Origin: Schistocephalus solidus
Taxonomy: Eukaryota > Platyhelminthes > Cestoda > Diphyllobothriidea > Diphyllobothriidae
Direction: 5' to 3'
NCBI GenBank assembly: GCA_017591395.1
Contig: WEDG01000379.1
Span: 19,623-83,622, forward strand
Length of the DNA stretch: 64,000 nucleotides
A program made the translations under genes and the position numbers. The notes under the pieces are model-generated. The model worked only from the letters and a program-made list of their open reading frames with translations, was not told where the DNA came from and ran no database searches. This document shows positions 53,201 to 57,269 of this stretch, piece after piece (the stretch's first letter is position 1; each line of letters starts with the position of its first letter).

Positions 53201-54643
53201 AAATAATTCAAAAAAGAAAAGTCAGCGAATCTATAAATTTTAAGGTCACAACTAAAATCATAATGTTTTTAGAAGTATAGCAAAAAGACTTTGTACTATG
53301 GCTTCCTCGATTTGACAGGATAAATAAACATACGGATCTAGGTCCAGAAATTGGCAAACATGACAGGAAAAATGGAACAGTAAAGCGGACGACAGGGTGG
53401 GTCCAGGTTGATGATGATCTTGGCGATCAGTCCGGCATATGAAAGTTATCTTCTTTGCTATGATTAATATCAATCATTCAATAACACTGCTGCTGAGTGT
53501 AAACAGGTCATTTAAAATTAGTGTTCCTGTTTTAATCAGTATGAAATGATTGGTACTAGCATGGATCCAAAAAATGCCTTGAAAATGAAGGATTTCTAAT
53601 AGAGATCAATACAATAAGCCTTGTTTTAAAATGCTCACCCTCCATTATTGGGTTAGAGTCGAGGATTTGCTTTCCAATGCAGGACTTCTTTCCACTCACT
53701 GTCGTTATAAACTGCAGCAACAGTTTTGTGCTCTCCGTTTTTCCGGCTCCACTTTCACCACTAAAAACAAAACAATAGTAAAACGAGCTCTGTTGTTACA
53801 ACGAAGGTTCAAAATATGCAGATCATTAAGGTTATATAGTATAGTAGTGCGTGAGACCTTATAATTATACACTGGTCACACAGATTCTTTCTCATATTAC
53901 GGTAGGCGTTATCACCGATGGCAAAGAGATGGGGTGGCAGTTCGCCAATACCCTTATTGGAATATTCCTTCATTGTGTCCAACGAGTAAATAGGAAGTGG
54001 TCGGTAAGGATTGATTGCAATAAGGATTGATCCTGTGTATGTCTGAAAAACGTGTTTTTATGAAAGAATTCCTTACGTATATCTGATTTTCCTGGTAACG
54101 CAAGTAAAGATTTCGCAATATGCCACATTCAGTCAACTCTCCCAGTGCAATCATGTCTGGCATGCTTTTCACGGAACTTGGATGCATCAGATGGCATTCT
54201 GTGTCACCATCAATGTTAAAAGTCTAAAAGCATGGATATTCATTTCTTCATACAAAACTTTAAAATATAAAACAAATTTAGCAACACAATAAGCAATCAG
54301 AGAATAGTTCCAGAACCGATGTTTATACCTTTTAATGTTTGTTAAGGGGCCGAGGTAACAAGGGCGGATAAAAATTTAAATTTCCTAAAACATGAAGTAA
54401 TCTGGAAACAATTCCCAAGAATCACTGAATTGTTTTAATCGAAAATCAGCACCTTATATAACCAATAATAGACATACATTTCCGTCATCATCCTGAATTA
54501 GATAAGATCCATTCTTCACTTCTAAAACTCGTGCCCCGACTGGTACTGAAAATTCGCCCCTGTTGGTTGGTTTTATCCAAATGTAATCCCCCTGTACGAA
54601 ATATTCGACATACAAGGTCACATACCTTTGCAAGCACAACCAT
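2162..54643 (-). CDS. Unconventional myosin, class VII-like (gene span, 3' end not in window)
   Basis: Actin-based motor with a MyTH4-FERM-SH3-MyTH4-FERM tail, the layout of myosin VII, which in animals moves or tethers cargo in actin-rich protrusions. The exons listed separately share consistent phases and GT-AG junctions. Visible landmarks are the P-loop GESGAGKT, switch [11 protein letters not shown], switch [11 protein letters not shown], the actin-binding FVRCIKPNE, the SH1 helix [12 protein letters not shown] repeats, two MyTH4 signatures ([18 protein letters not shown] and [18 protein letters not shown]), FERM segments and an SH3 core. The N-terminus and domain order match class VII better than XV or X, because an SH3 lies between the two MyTH4-FERM units. 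The first 13 exons join without a gap (936 codons). Missing pieces are one exon in MyTH4-1, the middle of FERM-2, and everything after the 2.2 kb exon. The gene spans at least 52 kb because its introns are full of repeats. One frameshift (24,972-24,974) may be an assembly error. Identity rests on recalled family sequence, not on a search. Confidence 0.93.
2314..2640. repeat. Local direct duplication next to myosin exon 27
   Basis: About 85-90 nt at 2,314-2,400 recur at 2,549-2,640: shared words TTCTACTAGTGT, AAGATAAGAAACATTGTTGT or AGGATAAGAAACATTGTTGT, and AATTT. The first copy lies just upstream of the exon 27 acceptor, so the duplication involves intron sequence and possibly its branch region. 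Confidence 0.65.
3680..3805 (+). repeat. Unnamed dispersed repeat, copy 1
   Basis: AAACCTGTCTGGACTCTTAG, TTACTACCCGCGCTGTCAGT and ATGGTGTAACTTATAACCTC match 13,715-13,785 at many positions. No coding or RNA-gene signature recognised. Confidence 0.5.
4920..5090 (+). repeat. CCTAAC-like array with module A
   Basis: CTTACACTAACGCCAACGCC, GCCCTAAACCAAACC and similar words, ending with GGGTTCCTATTCCAGCG (5,065-5,081), the module A end of the family. Confidence 0.55.
8521..8850 (-). repeat. Inverted Penelope-like tail abutting the main copy
   Basis: On the minus strand it reads [28 protein letters not shown] and [20 protein letters not shown], the same tail as in the plus copy at 9,960-10,250. 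The similarity continues past the ORF: ACCCCCTATAA and TGTCGCC occur in both, and CTGCACGAG...GAAAG...CAGAATAAT occurs in both. The element is thus bounded by two inverted copies of its own 3' tail of about 300 bp. Confidence 0.85.
8855..10330 (+). mobile_element. Penelope-like element, RT plus GIY-YIG region, inactive
   Basis: Blocks in order: [20 protein letters not shown] (8,861), [10 protein letters not shown] (9,030), [20 protein letters not shown] and [19 protein letters not shown] (9,120-9,235), [12 protein letters not shown] (9,288, YVDDTF box with both Asp lost), [20 protein letters not shown] (9,545), [15 protein letters not shown] (9,616), then [20 protein letters not shown] (9,850) and [10 protein letters not shown], the GIY-YIG nuclease-like part. 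A stop follows QVTVHA, and the tail [13 protein letters not shown] and [18 protein letters not shown] ends near 10,250. Such elements copy RNA and integrate with a GIY-YIG nuclease. Sits antisense in the FERM-2 intron. Confidence 0.88.
11428..11632 (-). CDS. Myosin exon 26 (FERM-2, F1 lobe)
   Basis: 205 nt, acceptor CTGTCTGTCCTATAG, donor GTAAGC. Encodes [20 protein letters not shown] and [20 protein letters not shown], the ubiquitin-like F1 lobe (family [27 protein letters not shown]). The following exon should bring the YQVFFMKKLW-like block but was not found. Confidence 0.88.
11990..12115 (+). repeat. SINE family B tail, copy 3
   Basis: ACGGCGGCTAATAAGCCAGA, AGTAGCTACCCAAGTCTTTC and TTTTCGGTATTCCCCTTCCTG match the tail of the 43.7 kb copy (GGCAGCTAACGAGTCAGA, TTTTCGGTAATATTCACCTG). 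The tRNA-like head is missing. Confidence 0.55.
12970..13075 (-). CDS. Myosin exon 25 (MyTH4-2/FERM-2 junction)
   Basis: 106 nt, acceptor ACGCTTGTAG, donor GTGAGC. Encodes [20 protein letters not shown] and VVLPDGKCI, the family's NGSRKYPPHLVEVEAI...VYFPDD. The AG|C junction to exon 24 gives a serine. Confidence 0.92.
13173..13325 (-). CDS. Myosin exon 24 (MyTH4-2 end)
   Basis: 153 nt, acceptor TTCTCTTCTTGCTTTAG, donor GTAAGG. Encodes [20 protein letters not shown] and [18 protein letters not shown], equivalent to the ERGWELLWLCTGLFPPS...FLQSRKHCPLA block of myosin VII. Confidence 0.94.
13640..13790 (+). repeat. Unnamed dispersed repeat, copy 2
   Basis: AAACACGGGTCTGGGCTTTT, AGCTAGTACCTGTGCTTTCA and GCGTATGGTGTAACCTC correspond to the block at 3,705-3,785. 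It lies just upstream, in transcript sense, of myosin exon 24. Confidence 0.5.
15287..15583 (-). CDS. Myosin exon 23 (MyTH4-2)
   Basis: 297 nt, phase 2 in and out. Encodes [20 protein letters not shown] and [20 protein letters not shown], the second MyTH4 signature (family FIAVLKYMGDYP, LKDEAYVQILKQLTDN). The AC|G and AG|G split codons join exactly to exons 22 and 24. Confidence 0.95.
16850..17336 (-). CDS. Myosin exon 22 (SH3 domain and linker)
   Basis: 487 nt, acceptor CCTTAAATGTAG, donor GTTAGT. Encodes an SH3 fold: [15 protein letters not shown], then [20 protein letters not shown], which corresponds to the family's GDLIIL...RGDFPTDSVYVMP. About 30 Pro/Gly/Ser-rich residues lie between the two halves where the RT/n-Src loops should be. 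A poorly conserved linker towards MyTH4-2 follows. Confidence 0.88.
17531..17549 (+). repeat. Poly-G tract
   Basis: A run of about 16 G followed by CAGG, in the intron between myosin exons 21 and 22. A second G-rich run (GGGGGGTGGGGGGGGGG) lies at 1,041-1,058. Confidence 0.9.
18509..18681 (-). CDS. Myosin exon 21 (end of FERM-1)
   Basis: 173 nt, donor GTAAGA. Encodes [20 protein letters not shown] and [18 protein letters not shown], the last helix of the F3 lobe (family [27 protein letters not shown]). The acceptor (TTGTTTTGAAAG) gives the phase required by exon 20. Confidence 0.86.
18845..18958 (-). repeat. SINE family A, copy 1 (tRNA-like)
   Basis: The minus strand reads GGCCTCGTAGCTCAGGTGGC (A-box like) through GGGCTCGAATCCCACC (B box) to CGAGGCC, so the first and last 7 nt pair as an acceptor stem. 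The tail GCCGCCGAGGTCTTCACAA follows. The anticodon arm pairs poorly, so it is a tRNA-derived SINE and not a working tRNA. Confidence 0.7.
19028..19110 (+). repeat. SINE family A, tail fragment
   Basis: CACTGAGTTTTTCACAACTG and the following TTATTCAAATCCGCAAAGAAC match the post-tRNA tail of the copy at 24,115-24,165. The tRNA-like head is absent. It lies about 70 nt from copy 1, in opposite orientation. Confidence 0.55.
19492..19745 (-). CDS. Myosin exon 20 (FERM-1, F2-F3)
   Basis: 254 nt, acceptor CTGTTGTTAG, donor GTGAGT. Encodes [38 protein letters not shown] and [19 protein letters not shown], matching the class VII VVSYARFKWPLLFSRFYE and VNWTGVYFVDEQ blocks that open the F3 (PH-like) lobe. 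Confidence 0.88.
20927..21097 (-). CDS. Myosin exon 19 (FERM-1, F2 lobe)
   Basis: 57 codons, acceptor TTTTCTGTCTGCATATTCAG, donor GTGAGT. Encodes [19 protein letters not shown] and a helical stretch ending WQKVVGT, at the place of the family's EDDLAELASQQYFVDYG. Conservation is moderate; phase and splice sites fit. Confidence 0.75.
22560..22787 (-). CDS. Myosin exon 18 (FERM-1, F1-F2)
   Basis: 76 codons, acceptor TTGTCTCTTATAG, donor GTATGT, phase 0 at both ends. Encodes [17 protein letters not shown], then [18 protein letters not shown] and [12 protein letters not shown]. These align with the class VII FERM blocks DAISxCEQ, APWRLFFRKE and NVATNLIYQQV. It joins exon 17 (FEK) and exon 19 (EHELAFLL) without a phase break. 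Confidence 0.88.
23515..23640 (+). repeat. CCTAAC-like array with module A
   Basis: ATCCTAAACCAAACCTTAAA, GCAACCCTAATGG and ACATAACCCTAACTATAAG, then GACGTTCCTATTCCCCACTCC (23,609-23,629), module A. The shared CTAAACCAAACCTT word with 5,000 suggests common descent. Confidence 0.6.
24040..24175 (+). repeat. SINE family A, copy 2 (tRNA-like)
   Basis: GTCTAGAGCGTTGGC-type A-box region, GTGGGTTCGAATCCCACCGA (B box) at 24,092-24,111, then GGCCGCCGAGTTTTTCACAA and an AT-richer tail with AAAATCTGCCAAAATCC. Located in the myosin intron between exons 17 and 18. Confidence 0.72.
24817..25165 (-). CDS. Myosin exon 17 (end of MyTH4-1, FERM-1 F1 lobe; one-base frameshift)
   Basis: Acceptor TTCTTGGACTTTAG, donor GTAAAC. 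Encodes [20 protein letters not shown] and [24 protein letters not shown] MyTH4 end, then the F1 lobe ([32 protein letters not shown]). The two halves are in different frames. The first runs to a TAA at 24,963-24,965, while the second is open upstream through SLVINIHC. A single missing base in the AAA run at 24,972-24,974 explains this: with it the exon length fits phase 1 in and phase 0 out, and without it the length is off by one. Confidence 0.88.
25605..25980 (+). repeat. Degenerate TTAGGG-like array with conserved ends (fullest copy)
   Basis: Module A, GGGGATAGGAACCTCC (25,610), is followed by about 190 nt of degenerate GGTTAGG/GGGTTAAGG words (25,670-25,855), a non-repetitive middle, and module B, CGTGTCCCGATTAGGCGGTAATACAAGTCATCC (25,940-25,975). 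The array words are telomere-like, but no run of exact TTAGGG exceeds two or three units. It is an interstitial dispersed repeat, not a chromosome end. Confidence 0.7.
26220..26370 (+). repeat. CCTAAG-like degenerate array
   Basis: Words such as ATAACCCTCAGTCATAACCC and CTAAGTCCTTACTCCCTAA recur over about 150 nt. Same general class as the 25.7 kb array, on the opposite strand and about 400 nt away. Confidence 0.55.
27630..27840 (+). repeat. CCTAAC-like array with module B
   Basis: AAACCCTAACCTTAGCCCTA and related words at 27,640-27,705, then CTAAGGGAGGGATATAAGCA and ATCCTTACCGGTTT at 27,807-27,842. Here the array strand is inverted relative to module B, unlike the copy at 34 kb. Confidence 0.6.
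28131..28471 (-). CDS. Myosin exon 16 (core of MyTH4-1)
   Basis: 341 nt, acceptor TTCAACTAG, donor GTGGGT. A Ser/Arg-rich opening is followed by [20 protein letters not shown] and [19 protein letters not shown], the MyTH4 signature. It needs an incoming phase of 2, whereas exon 15 leaves phase 0, so an exon carrying the family's ILRFMGD block should lie between them. I could not find it in 28,472-29,189. Confidence 0.93.
29190..29612 (-). CDS. Myosin exon 15 (start of MyTH4-1)
   Basis: 141 codons, acceptor TCTTCCTCCCAG, donor GTGAGT. Begins VDEIFGGIF (class VII has MVDKMFGFL), runs through a low-conservation linker, and ends with [20 protein letters not shown] and [15 protein letters not shown], the conserved entry to the first MyTH4 (family FAATYFQ...RPLKxPLL). 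Confidence 0.92.
30284..30550 (-). CDS. Probable myosin linker exon 14
   Basis: An open 89-codon block behind the very good acceptor CTTTTCTGTTTAACAG and before a donor GTTTGT. The frame is exactly phase 0 at both ends, matching exons 13 and 15. It encodes a non-conserved stretch including [18 protein letters not shown] and [20 protein letters not shown]. Its position between lever arm and MyTH4-1, plus phase, are the only arguments for it. There is no family match, and the donor could instead be GTCCGT about 21 nt earlier. Confidence 0.45.
30551..34790. other. Intron sequence between lever-arm and linker exons
   Basis: AT-rich, no supported gene. Only the TTAGGG-like repeat at 34.0-34.3 kb stands out. 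Confidence 0.5.
34040..34310 (+). repeat. TTAGGG-like array, module B copy
   Basis: GGTTAG-type degenerate words at 34,060-34,185, then TCGTGTCCTGTTTAGGGGGCC and ATATAAGTAATCCTTACCGG, the module B end seen at 25,940 and 27,800. A short CCTAACC run (CTAACTCTAACCCTAACAC) follows at 34,471-34,490. Confidence 0.65.
34820..35720 (+). repeat. 5' leader of the zinc-finger LINE
   Basis: GC-rich segment starting near CTGGCTGACTAGCGGACTG. It recurs at 40,195-40,570 and, in weaker form, at 39,800-39,960 and 48,520-48,790. Shared blocks include TGGATCCGAGCCAGG, CGCCCAGGGGCGGCTCCGGC and CCTGCACCACC. It probably holds the internal promoter of the element; this is inferred from position only. Confidence 0.7.
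35728..36510 (+). pseudogene. LINE endonuclease domain (APE type), broken
   Basis: Frames joined by eye: [16 protein letters not shown] at 35,740, [14 protein letters not shown] at 35,855, [15 protein letters not shown] near 35,990, [10 protein letters not shown] near 36,180 and [11 protein letters not shown] near 36,465. These are the N, E, GDFN and DH blocks of APE endonucleases, which nick target DNA for target-primed reverse transcription. Stops and shifts interrupt it (for example after 35,920 and at 36,229). The Asp to Glu change in GDFN would reduce activity. Confidence 0.88.
36560..38560 (+). pseudogene. LINE reverse transcriptase, broken
   Basis: Recognisable blocks: [24 protein letters not shown] RT entry (37,180-37,240), the [14 protein letters not shown] block (37,485-37,530), DLTKAFG (37,585, motif A with lost Asp), [20 protein letters not shown] (37,720-37,780), LFADDCTL (37,920, catalytic DD kept), [20 protein letters not shown] (38,290-38,350) and [19 protein letters not shown] (38,385-38,440). 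Many stops. Function when intact: copying element RNA into DNA at the nicked target. Confidence 0.92.
38765..39626 (+). pseudogene. C2H2 zinc-finger tail of the LINE
   Basis: Five finger remnants of one type. CPYC...[13 protein letters not shown] is near 38,770, then [17 protein letters not shown] near 39,105, CPH...[13 protein letters not shown] near 39,230, [17 protein letters not shown] near 39,425 and [20 protein letters not shown] near 39,550. Pro/Thr/Ser-rich spacers lie between them. The spacing C-x2-C-x12-H-x3-5-H is that of nucleic-acid-binding fingers. Finger 2 has a stop for the residue after its second His-spaced Cys, and the last finger has lost its first Cys. The likely role is binding element RNA or target DNA. 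Confidence 0.85.
39800..40580 (+). repeat. Two tandem LINE-leader-derived units
   Basis: Unit 1 (about 39,805-39,960) and unit 2 (about 40,195-40,575) both begin near GCGCTAAAAGCCGTGG/GCGATAAGCGCCGTGG, pass through GGTCGCCAACTGAC or GGTTGCCAATTGAC, and continue with GTGGCTGACTGGTGG, as in the LINE leader at 34,820. Unit 2 runs as far as CCTGCACCACC and GACATCGTCGATATCGAC, as the LINE does at 35,085-35,130. Their upstream 60-80 nt are missing from the 34.8 kb LINE, so that LINE may be 5'-truncated. Confidence 0.75.
41274..41459 (-). CDS. Myosin exon 13 (lever arm, further IQ-like repeats)
   Basis: 62 codons, acceptor TTATTTTTGTAG, donor GTACAA, phase 0 at both ends. Basic, IQ-like: [32 protein letters not shown] and VIQQ at the end. 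No long charged single alpha-helix follows, unlike vertebrate myosin VII. Confidence 0.85.
41676..41855 (-). CDS. Myosin exon 12 (lever arm, IQ motifs)
   Basis: 60 codons after the strong acceptor TCTTCTGCATTCCTTCAG, donor GTAGGC. Encodes [14 protein letters not shown], which follows FLR as the family's HDxxLExxRxxxL does. Then come IQ-like repeats [15 protein letters not shown] and [16 protein letters not shown] for light chains or calmodulin. Phase 0 at both ends. Confidence 0.88.
43270..43350 (-). repeat. SINE family B tail, inverted
   Basis: The minus strand reads AGCTATGCGGCTGCTGGCGG and GGCTTGAGAGTGAGCCCCAAG, an inverted match to 43,525-43,590 (GCTGCTCGCAGGGCTCGAGAGTGAGCCCCAAGG region). 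The pair could fold as a stem with a loop of about 170-200 nt. Confidence 0.6.
43410..43610 (+). repeat. SINE family B, copy 2
   Basis: CGAGCCTCGGATGGTTGGGTATAGCTGG, GGCCATTTCAGTCTCCCTAG and ATGCTCATCTGCCTGTTCTA follow the tail of copy 1 in order. The tail then extends through GCTGCTCGCAGGGCTCGAG and AGTGAGCCCCAAGGCC, which copy 1 lacks. Confidence 0.65.
43655..43880 (+). repeat. SINE family B, copy 1 (tRNA-like)
   Basis: GGGGCGCATTGGGTTAGAGC (A-box side), TCTTCTAATC where an anticodon loop would fall, GTCGCGGGTTCGAGCCTCGG (B box), then a tail with GGTTGGGTATGATTGACTGA, AGAAATGGCAACTCCAGTCA and TTTTCGGTAATATTCACCTG. The tail recurs at 43,440 and 12,025. Confidence 0.72.
44900..45292 (-). CDS. 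Myosin exon 11 (end of motor, SH1 helix, converter)
   Basis: 131 codons, acceptor ATATTTAG, donor GTAAGC. Contains [28 protein letters not shown] (actin contact), [14 protein letters not shown] (SH1 helix), [10 protein letters not shown] and the converter ending GKNKVFLR. Motor ends near residue 814. Confidence 0.97.
45773..45928 (-). CDS. Myosin exon 10 (lower 50K, actin-binding side)
   Basis: 52 codons, acceptor CTTTTTAG, donor GTGCGC, phase 0 at both ends. Encodes [20 protein letters not shown] and [10 protein letters not shown], the helix-loop-helix that leads to loop 2. Loop 2 itself (ERLNS plus SCESRSRS of the next exon) is short and moderately basic. Confidence 0.95.
46590..46920 (+). 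mobile_element. LINE remnant (RT C-terminal end) in myosin intron 9
   Basis: The frame from 46,620 reads [20 protein letters not shown], matching the element's [20 protein letters not shown] block just after the RT. The sequence to about 46,910 keeps diverged traces of the [15 protein letters not shown] and AAKAKRAARK regions. Same family as the 34.8 kb element, also antisense to the myosin. Confidence 0.75.
47197..47494 (-). CDS. Myosin exon 9 (relay and lower 50K)
   Basis: 298 nt, acceptor ATTTCTAG, donor GTAAGC. Encodes [28 protein letters not shown] and [18 protein letters not shown], the relay helix and the strut region. The split serine codon (AG|C) joins exactly to exon 8. Confidence 0.96.
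48520..48790 (+). repeat. Diverged LINE-leader copy in myosin intron 8
   Basis: GACTGGCTGGAAGACTGAGA, TGCAATGGCTCCTTGACAG and GATCGGGGCCGCTCTTGGTA follow the order of the leader at 34,820-34,950, with heavy divergence. Upstream (48,190-48,440) lies an open but unassigned stretch. Confidence 0.55.
49296..49810 (-). CDS. Myosin exon 8 (motor with large insertion, switch II)
   Basis: 515 nt, acceptor CGTTTTCAG, donor GTTAGT. Encodes [22 protein letters not shown], then about 93 Ser/Arg/Thr-rich residues (about 420-513), then [13 protein letters not shown] (switch II, about 521-528). Vertebrate class VII has only about a dozen residues at the insertion point. The frame stays open across the insertion and no splice signals bound it, so it looks genuinely coding. 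Confidence 0.94.
50360..50593 (-). CDS. Myosin exon 7 (motor, upper 50K)
   Basis: 78 codons, acceptor CTTTTTTAG, donor GTACAT, phase 0 at both ends. Contains [11 protein letters not shown] and [17 protein letters not shown], matching the family [14 protein letters not shown] block. The first 15 residues are poorly conserved (CDNKNDA where CEGRxDA is usual). Confidence 0.92.
51945..52060 (+). repeat. CCTTAAAC-like array with module A
   Basis: CCAAAACCTTAAACTTAATC and CCCAACGCTAATCTTAACAC, then GGGTTCTATTCCCCAGTC (52,033-52,050), a diverged module A. It lies in the intron between myosin exons 6 and 7. Confidence 0.5.
52844..53103 (-). CDS. Myosin exon 6 (switch I)
   Basis: 260 nt, acceptor TTGATAG, donor GTAAGT. 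Encodes [19 protein letters not shown] (switch I), [13 protein letters not shown] and [13 protein letters not shown], all diagnostic of myosin motors. Phase runs from the split GCC codon at the start to phase 0 after YNYLVQ. Confidence 0.95.
53639..53760 (-). CDS. Myosin exon 5 (P-loop)
   Basis: 122 nt after acceptor GTTTTTAG, donor GTGAGC. Encodes the nucleotide-binding P-loop [12 protein letters not shown] (about residues 156-163 for the core) and loop 1, [11 protein letters not shown]. The ATP-binding residues are intact. Confidence 0.94.
53858..54042 (-). CDS. Myosin exon 4 (motor, up to the P-loop)
   Basis: 185 nt, phase 0 in and phase 2 out. Encodes [14 protein letters not shown], then [16 protein letters not shown], the purine-binding loop and the helix before the P-loop. 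It ends in the codon for the serine just before GESGAGKT. The donor, AAG|GTCTCA, is weak at its 3' side. Confidence 0.9.
54077..54223 (-). CDS. Myosin exon 3 (start of motor core)
   Basis: 49 codons; acceptor TTTTAG, donor GTAAGG. Contains [20 protein letters not shown] and [16 protein letters not shown], the conserved opening of the motor domain where the family has D(M)xxLxxLxExxILxNLxxRY. Confidence 0.93.
54478..54591 (-). CDS. Myosin exon 2 (N-terminal SH3-like segment)
   Basis: 38 codons from GDYIWIKP to LIQDDDGN, phase 0 at both ends, donor GTATGT. It covers the small N-terminal beta-barrel that precedes the motor core in class VII (family pattern GDxVW...FDVPIGA; here [10 protein letters not shown]). 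Confidence 0.88.
54592..54625 (-). other. 34-nt mini-intron (intron 1)
   Basis: Starts GTATGT and ends TTTCGTACAG on the minus strand. Removing it joins MVVLAK to GDYIWIKP in frame and restores a class VII N-terminus. Mini-introns of this size, clustered at the 5' ends of genes, are known in tapeworms and flukes. Confidence 0.75.
54626..54643 (-). CDS. Myosin exon 1 (start codon)
   Basis: Six codons, MVVLAK, then donor GTATGT. The start resembles the MVILQQGD start of vertebrate myosin VII. The exon joins in phase 0 to the GDYIWIKP exon through an intron of only 34 nt. I chose this ATG because it gives the family-typical distance to the GDxxW motif. The 5' UTR is not defined. Confidence 0.8.
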
Positions 54644-56577
54644 TGGGCACAGGATGTACTCTTCAAGACAAAGTTTGAAACGTAATGCAGACTGGATGAA
54701 TGTAAAATTGCTGCACAGTGGTCTTTAACTCAGGTTCCTTTTTCAAAATGATTACTAAAAAATAAAACGAACAGTTTAGGAGCAAATGACAACGACTAGT
54801 AATAGGAAATTAAAGATTCTCAATAATACAGCAGAAAAAACATAGGGTTTTAAAAATTAAGTTAAGGAAATTAGAATATGGGAAAATAAATGAACCTTGG
54901 CAGTAATTTGACGATGAACTAAATATCTAGTCAGTGGTAAAAATAAAACGAACAGGTTAAGATAGAGCAAAAAACAGAGGTCGACGAAAATGCAGCTAAC
55001 ATACGAAACAGTTGACGCTTTTCTTAATTTTGAAATCGTTATTCTTTCGAACTATATAATATAAGATTATGAAACACTTTCCAAAACTACCGGTGCAAAT
55101 TTATTTCTTCCTAGGTCCAGGGCTATCACGCCCTGGTTCTAATAGTATAATATGTTCATTTCTGTTCATTGCTCTGTATAGTTGCAGCTTACTATTTTCT
55201 TCTAATACGTTATTAACTTTGCCCACTTAACATCTTGAACCATTTGGTCAAATATATATTGAAGATTCTTCAACAGAAAAACTGGGGCCCGATTATGTAT
55301 TCCTGAGTCTGTTAACCTTGAATAGAAAAACTAAGAGAAGCTGAATGTGGAAATAGTGATCTGGCCTAGGATAATCTTTTTCGTTCTTTGTGCAAAGTGA
55401 AAATATATGTATGCGATTTCTTATGTTAAGTGTTCTCCTTGTTGCCCAACAATTTTCCTTCGATAACCTTAATGGTCTATTAATAGACCCCATAACATAA
55501 TTGTTGAGCTAACCTTAAGGTTTTTCGCATAACTTTCCCTTTATTTGTTTTCTGAAACCCTCCTTGAAACAGCCCCTTGCTTGCGCTTTGATTAAGACGA
55601 GGAATATGGATATTCGACGATCAAATAAGTACGGGAATCCCTACTTATTTTTAGTACAAGCGATTGCGCTAAAATATCATAAAGGGACTAGAATTGTAAG
55701 CAAAAAATGTTTCAACCCATTTTAAATGAGTAGAAAGCATTTCATTTTTAGTGAAAAAGGCACATAGCAATCTTTTATATTATTATTATAGGAATAGGCG
55801 GGGCCAAGCGGGTCTGGTGCTAGCATGAAAACACCCTAGGGTATTATGTGGCAATGCCACATACCCATTTAAAATTTTCAGGCTCTTTTTGTTGAAGATC
55901 TATTTTAACCTTAATGGAGCAGGTCAATAAGAAATGACTATGAGATAACAGTACTGAATATTCTAATTTGCGATACAAAAAAACGCAAACAACTATGAAA
56001 ATGTAATTCACTATGGGTAACATAGTAACTGGGCAATATTCGGATAACAGTTTTGTGAAGAATAGCATAATTTAGGTTTGCTGGCACAAATAAGAGTTTT
56101 TTGATGGTGTAGCAAAAGATAATGGAATAGAATCAAAAACAGTTTCACAGCACCGGCATATTTTTACAAGAATTCCGCGTTTGTTATTTCCGAGTGTATT
56201 TTAACACCATCCACTAAGTATTGCTTATTTGTCTGTGGTATCGCAGAGTTTGAAACGTCAGACTATATAGGTAAGGATTTCTAGGGCATTTGGTGCAAAA
56301 AGAGATAACGGTAGAGTTGAGTTCAATTTAAAAGTCGTCTATGAGCATATTTGGTTTTCTCGTAAATAAGCAAAAGACGCGTCATGCACACTTTCGGTTG
56401 TTTAATTATGATAAAACTGTCTTATGACAACCGTTTTTGGACTGATTTCCATGGCTCTAGTACTAACTTAAGCACTTTCGTTCAGATTGATCTAAAAACG
56501 TGCAATAGATGTGAGAAAAGATTTTACCTAGTGGGGGAAGTTTGGCAGATTATAATAATTCATATGATACGATTGTG
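54644..56577. other. Region upstream of the myosin start codon (possible promoter/5' UTR)
   Basis: AT-rich, with several TATAATA-like words (for example ACTATATAATATAAG at 55,054-55,068). A short perfect stem, CCAGGGC-tatcac-GCCCTGG, lies at 55,119-55,138. No core promoter can be assigned from sequence alone. Confidence 0.3.
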
Positions 56578-56710
56578 AAACACAGGGTGGCATCAGTGGG
56601 ATTCAAACCCACGACAGCAAAATGAAACATTTTTAGCTTTCGGATTTCAAGGCTCATTAAGCAGTCGTGACTGTAATTACACTTGGGTCGAGGTATCCGC
56701 AGAACTATCA
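56578..56710 (-). repeat. SINE family A, copy 3
   Basis: The minus strand reads GTCGTGGGTTTGAATCCCAC (B box) and then TGATGCCACCCTGTGTTTCACAA, matching the family's CGAGGCCGCCGAGTTTTTCACAA with substitutions. The A-box side is diverged. It lies about 2 kb upstream of the myosin start codon. Confidence 0.65.
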
Positions 56711-57269
56711 CTGAAACCGAAGTGGAATTTGAAAAAAACTTTAATTGTAAATCGATTCCCGAAAAAGACACTTCGCTCCAATTGAATACTTTCAACAAGG
56801 GTCCTTACGTCTTTTTTATACATTGAATGCCGTGGTATGGTCTCTACAGCCTGCATCCCGTGACTTTTTCGGCAGAGAGCTTGCAACCGTACATGGATGT
56901 ACTCTTGCCTGGAGCAGAATCCCGGTTCCTAAAAAAGACGAATAGACTTCAAACAAACTGCACTTGTGCTATCGCTTCCCGATCTGAACTGTTTTCAGAC
57001 CACAGATATCAGTTTTTTCTCCTGAATAACATAAAGTTGCAAAAAATACTAAGAGAAAATTCTTTTTGTAAAGAAGTGCTTGACTGATTCTATCTTCTTC
57101 CGCTCGCTAGTGTACAGAAGGTTTAATGGAAACGAGCAGTATTCCAGACTTGGCCTGACATACATTTTATAGAAGCTGATTCTAATGTTGACGGTTTTAA
57201 AATTTCTGAGAATAAACCCAGTAGTTTAGCGTGCTTTCGAGACAATCAGGGCGCAGATTAATACTACTA

